A stretch of 64,000 bases of DNA, from contig NZ_AYMR01000004.1 of assembly GCF_000633535.1 (NCBI RefSeq), positions 62,001 to 126,000 on the forward strand, in the 5' to 3' direction. The notes beneath the pieces were generated by a model. That model saw nothing but the letters and a program-made list of their open reading frames with translations. It was not told the DNA's origin and did no database searches. The position numbers and the translations under genes are program-made. This DNA is from Leifsonia aquatica H1aii. Lineage in GTDB: Bacteria; Actinomycetota; Actinomycetes; Actinomycetales; Microbacteriaceae. Positions 62,110 to 64,000 of this stretch are shown here, one piece after another. Numbering within the stretch: the first letter of the stretch is position 1; the number at the start of each line of letters is the position of its first letter.

Positions 62110-63203
62110 GACCGACCCTTCTGGACAGTGGCGGCCGGCCAGGCCGGGTCGCCGATGCGTTCGCGGAGCAGCGGAGCGACCTCCGCCTGGAAGAGCTCGA
62201 GGGAGTCCACCCACGCGGTGCGGGCGAGGTGACCGGGATGGCCGCCGACCGAGATCACGCTGTTGCCGAAGGCCTCGTGGTAACGCCCGACCTTGTCGAT
62301 CACCTCCTGCGGACTGCCGACCAGCGCGGACGAACGGGCGAGGTAGTCGTCGTAGTCGACGTAGTCGGTGCGCGTCCCCGGCAGGGAGTGATCGGCCTTC
62401 GCGACCGACGCGACGAACTCCTCGTACACGGGGCGGTAGGCCGCTTTCGCCTCCTGGGAGGTGCGGGCCACGAAGAGGGCATGCCCCGCACCCACGGTCG
62501 CCTGCGCGGGGTCGCGGCCGGTGTCGGCCCACACCGCACGGTAGTGCCGCACCAGGGCCGCGTACTGCTCGATCGGGTTCATCGCATTCGCGGAGAAGAT
62601 CGGGTCGCCGTGCCGGGCGGCGAGCTCCACCGACGCCTCCGACGTCGCGGAGCCGTGCCAGATGCGGATGCGCTCCTGGAGCGGGCGCGGCTGCACGTCG
62701 GCCTCCACCAGGGGCGAGGTGCGGATACTCGGGATGCCCGGGGTCGGCTCCCACGTCACCGATCGCGATGACCACAGCTGCCGAAGCAGCAGGAAGTTCT
62801 CGCGGAGCGTCTCCCACGCCTGGGTGCGGCCGATGCCGAACAGCTCGGCCTGCTCGGGACCGTTGCCCTTGCCGATGATCAGTTCGAGGCGCCCGCCGGA
62901 GAGCTGATCGAGCGTCGCGTGGTCCTCGGCGACGCGCACGGGGTCGAGGACCGAGAGCAGGGTGACCCCCGTGAAGAGCCGGATCCGGCTCGTCGCCGCC
63001 GCGAGGTACCCCAGCAGCACCGTCGGCGAGCTCGACAGGAACGGCGCGTGGTGCCGCTCTCCCACGGCGAACCCGTCGAAGCCGAGCTGCTCGAAGAGCA
63101 CGGCGTCGTCGACGACCTCGCCGAACCGCTCGGCCGCGAGGGGCGGCTCCTCGCCGGGACGGCGGGGCGGGTTGGCGATCAGATCCAGTCCGATGAACTT
63201 CAC
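62079..63203 (-). CDS. LLM flavin oxidoreductase 5
   Basis: 374 residues: MKFIGLDLIANPP, FDGFAVGERHHAPFLSSSP, RIRLFTGVTLLSVLDPVRVA, LSGGRLELIIGKGNGPEQ and RIRIWHGSATSEASVELAA. Different from the NtaA branch; possibly an alkanesulfonate or amine oxidase-like LLM. Its start is 12 nt from the solute-binding protein gene, so they share a transcript. Confidence 0.87.
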   Translation of the reverse strand: MKFIGLDLIANPPRRPGEEPPLAAERFGEVVDDAVLFEQLGFDGFAVGERHHAPFLSSSPTVLLGYLAAATSRIRLFTGVTLLSVLDPVRVAEDHATLDQLSGGRLELIIGKGNGPEQAELFGIGRTQAWETLRENFLLLRQLWSSRSVTWEPTPGIPSIRTSPLVEADVQPRPLQERIRIWHGSATSEASVELAARHGDPIFSANAMNPIEQYAALVRHYRAVWADTGRDPAQATVGAGHALFVARTSQEAKAAYRPVYEEFVASVAKADHSLPGTRTDYVDYDDYLARSSALVGSPQEVIDKVGRYHEAFGNSVISVGGHPGHLARTAWVDSLELFQAEVAPLLRERIGDPAWPAATVQKGRSWHPSAASRS

Positions 63204-63215
63204 GAGGGGCTCCTC

Positions 63216-64000
63216 CTACTTCGTCGTGTACGCGTCGACCAGTGAGCCGAGACGGGAGTCCGCCCCGAGCACGACCCCGTGCACGTTCGGCGCGGTCCCC
63301 AGCACCGTCGTCAGCTCGACGACCGGGATGTAGTAGGCCAGGTCGATGATGCGCGCGTTCGCCTTCTGAGCGATCTGGGCGCGCTTCGTCTGGTCGGCCG
63401 TCGCGAGCTGGTCGGTGAGGTCCTGCTGCAGCTCGGTGTCCGTGTAGCCCTTGGCCGCATTGCTCGGCAGCGCGGACGAGAACTGCGTGCGGAGCACATC
63501 GCCGTCGGCACGGGACAGGTTGCCGTAGGCGAGGTCGAAGTGCCCCGCGCTCGCCTCAGCGAGGTACTGCGGCACGGTGCCCGTCCAGACCTCGACCCGG
63601 ATGCCGATCGCCTTCAGCTGCTGCTGGATGAGCTCGATGACGGACTGGTTCGGGGTGAAGTTGGCGATGTACCCGAGCTTCAGGTCGAGCGTCGTGCCGT
63701 CCTTCTCGCGGATGCCGTCGCCGCCCTTCTTCCACCCCGCCGCGTCGAGCAGCTTCGCGGAGGCCTTCGCGTCGAAGCCGAGCTTCGCGCTCAGGTCGAC
63801 GGCGCCCGGGGTGTTCGTGGCGAGCACGCTGGTGGCGACCGCGAACTCCGGCGTCAGCGCGGACTGCTGGATCAGCGAGCGGTCGAGCGCGGTCAAAAGC
63901 GCTCGGCGCACCGAGACGTCCGCCAGGGGCGACCCCTCCCGGATGTAGGTGGAGAGCCCGAAGGCGATGCCCGGGTTGGCCCGGATCACCAGCGGGGTCT
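63216..64000 (-). CDS. Family 5 (peptide/opine) ABC solute-binding protein, 5' part beyond window
   Basis: C-terminal 260 or so residues of a DppA/OppA-like lipoprotein. Features: IAFGLSTYIREGSPLADVSVR, ALLTALDRSLIQ, LLDAAGWKKGGDGIREKDG (typical of lobe II), and YYIPVVELTTVLGTAPNVHGV. The frame continues off the right edge. Encoded just upstream of LLM 5 and LLM 4 in the same direction, so the cluster imports a peptide-like or N-acylated compound. Confidence 0.9.
   Translation of the reverse strand, partial: TPLVIRANPGIAFGLSTYIREGSPLADVSVRRALLTALDRSLIQQSALTPEFAVATSVLATNTPGAVDLSAKLGFDAKASAKLLDAAGWKKGGDGIREKDGTTLDLKLGYIANFTPNQSVIELIQQQLKAIGIRVEVWTGTVPQYLAEASAGHFDLAYGNLSRADGDVLRTQFSSALPSNAAKGYTDTELQQDLTDQLATADQTKRAQIAQKANARIIDLAYYIPVVELTTVLGTAPNVHGVVLGADSRLGSLVDAYTTK

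Noticed and set aside
1-64000. tRNA, rRNA, CRISPR, prophage or insertion-sequence signatures
   Set aside because: None seen: no cloverleaf-like sequences, no regularly spaced repeats, no transposase or integrase motifs, and base composition is even across the window.

Overview
The window is GC-rich chromosomal DNA of an actinobacterium. Gene content fits Microbacteriaceae (Leifsonia-like): an MEP-pathway dxr next to a site-2 protease, LCP-family wall ligase, MoxR/DUF58/TgpA set, many GTG starts and ATGA/GTGA stop-start overlaps. The genus is inferred from gene content and style only. No rRNA, tRNA, insertion sequence, prophage or CRISPR array was seen.

Layout. 1-3622 (minus): site-2 protease (cut by the left edge), a lipoprotein, dxr and an FKBP lipoprotein. 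3726-15334: amine and amino-acid catabolism (two GABA aminotransferase paralogues, asparaginase, alanine dehydrogenase) mixed with a secreted lysozyme-like protein, a NarL-type two-component pair divergent from a FtsX-like ABC transporter, a PlsC acyltransferase and an OsmC protein. 15514-30459 (minus): a 15-kb locus with a Ser/Thr kinase, a PP2C phosphatase, two FHA proteins, MoxR ATPase, DUF58 protein, a TgpA-like membrane transglutaminase homologue whose Cys and His appear to be lost, and a 1979-residue membrane-anchored protein made of Ig-like and fibronectin III domains. Nearly every junction overlaps by 4 nt. I consider this the most interesting system here.

30506-42505: a GntR regulator co-encoded with a soluble Cache-domain protein, divergent from a glutarate-type module (class III CoA-transferase, glutaryl-CoA dehydrogenase, semialdehyde dehydrogenase); then an APC permease, gamma-aminobutyraldehyde dehydrogenase, Lrp regulator, putrescine-type aminotransferase and a PuuB-like FAD oxidase. 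With the two GabT copies this gives a nearly complete putrescine to succinic semialdehyde route. 42642-50890 (minus): YceI, a GH3 hexosaminidase, and an alpha-glucoside module (GH13, binding protein, two permeases) with a LacI regulator. 50966-54523: UbiA-type prenyltransferase, DHA2 exporter, LCP protein.

54771-64000: a tightly coupled cluster of five luciferase-like flavin monooxygenases with an SRPBCC protein, an M20 amidohydrolase, an ATP-grasp ligase and a family-5 solute-binding protein (cut by the right edge). It probably strips or assimilates a sulfur- or nitrogen-containing organic compound. Several genes across the window carry a -10-like hexamer only 6-7 nt before the start codon, suggesting leaderless transcription is common here.
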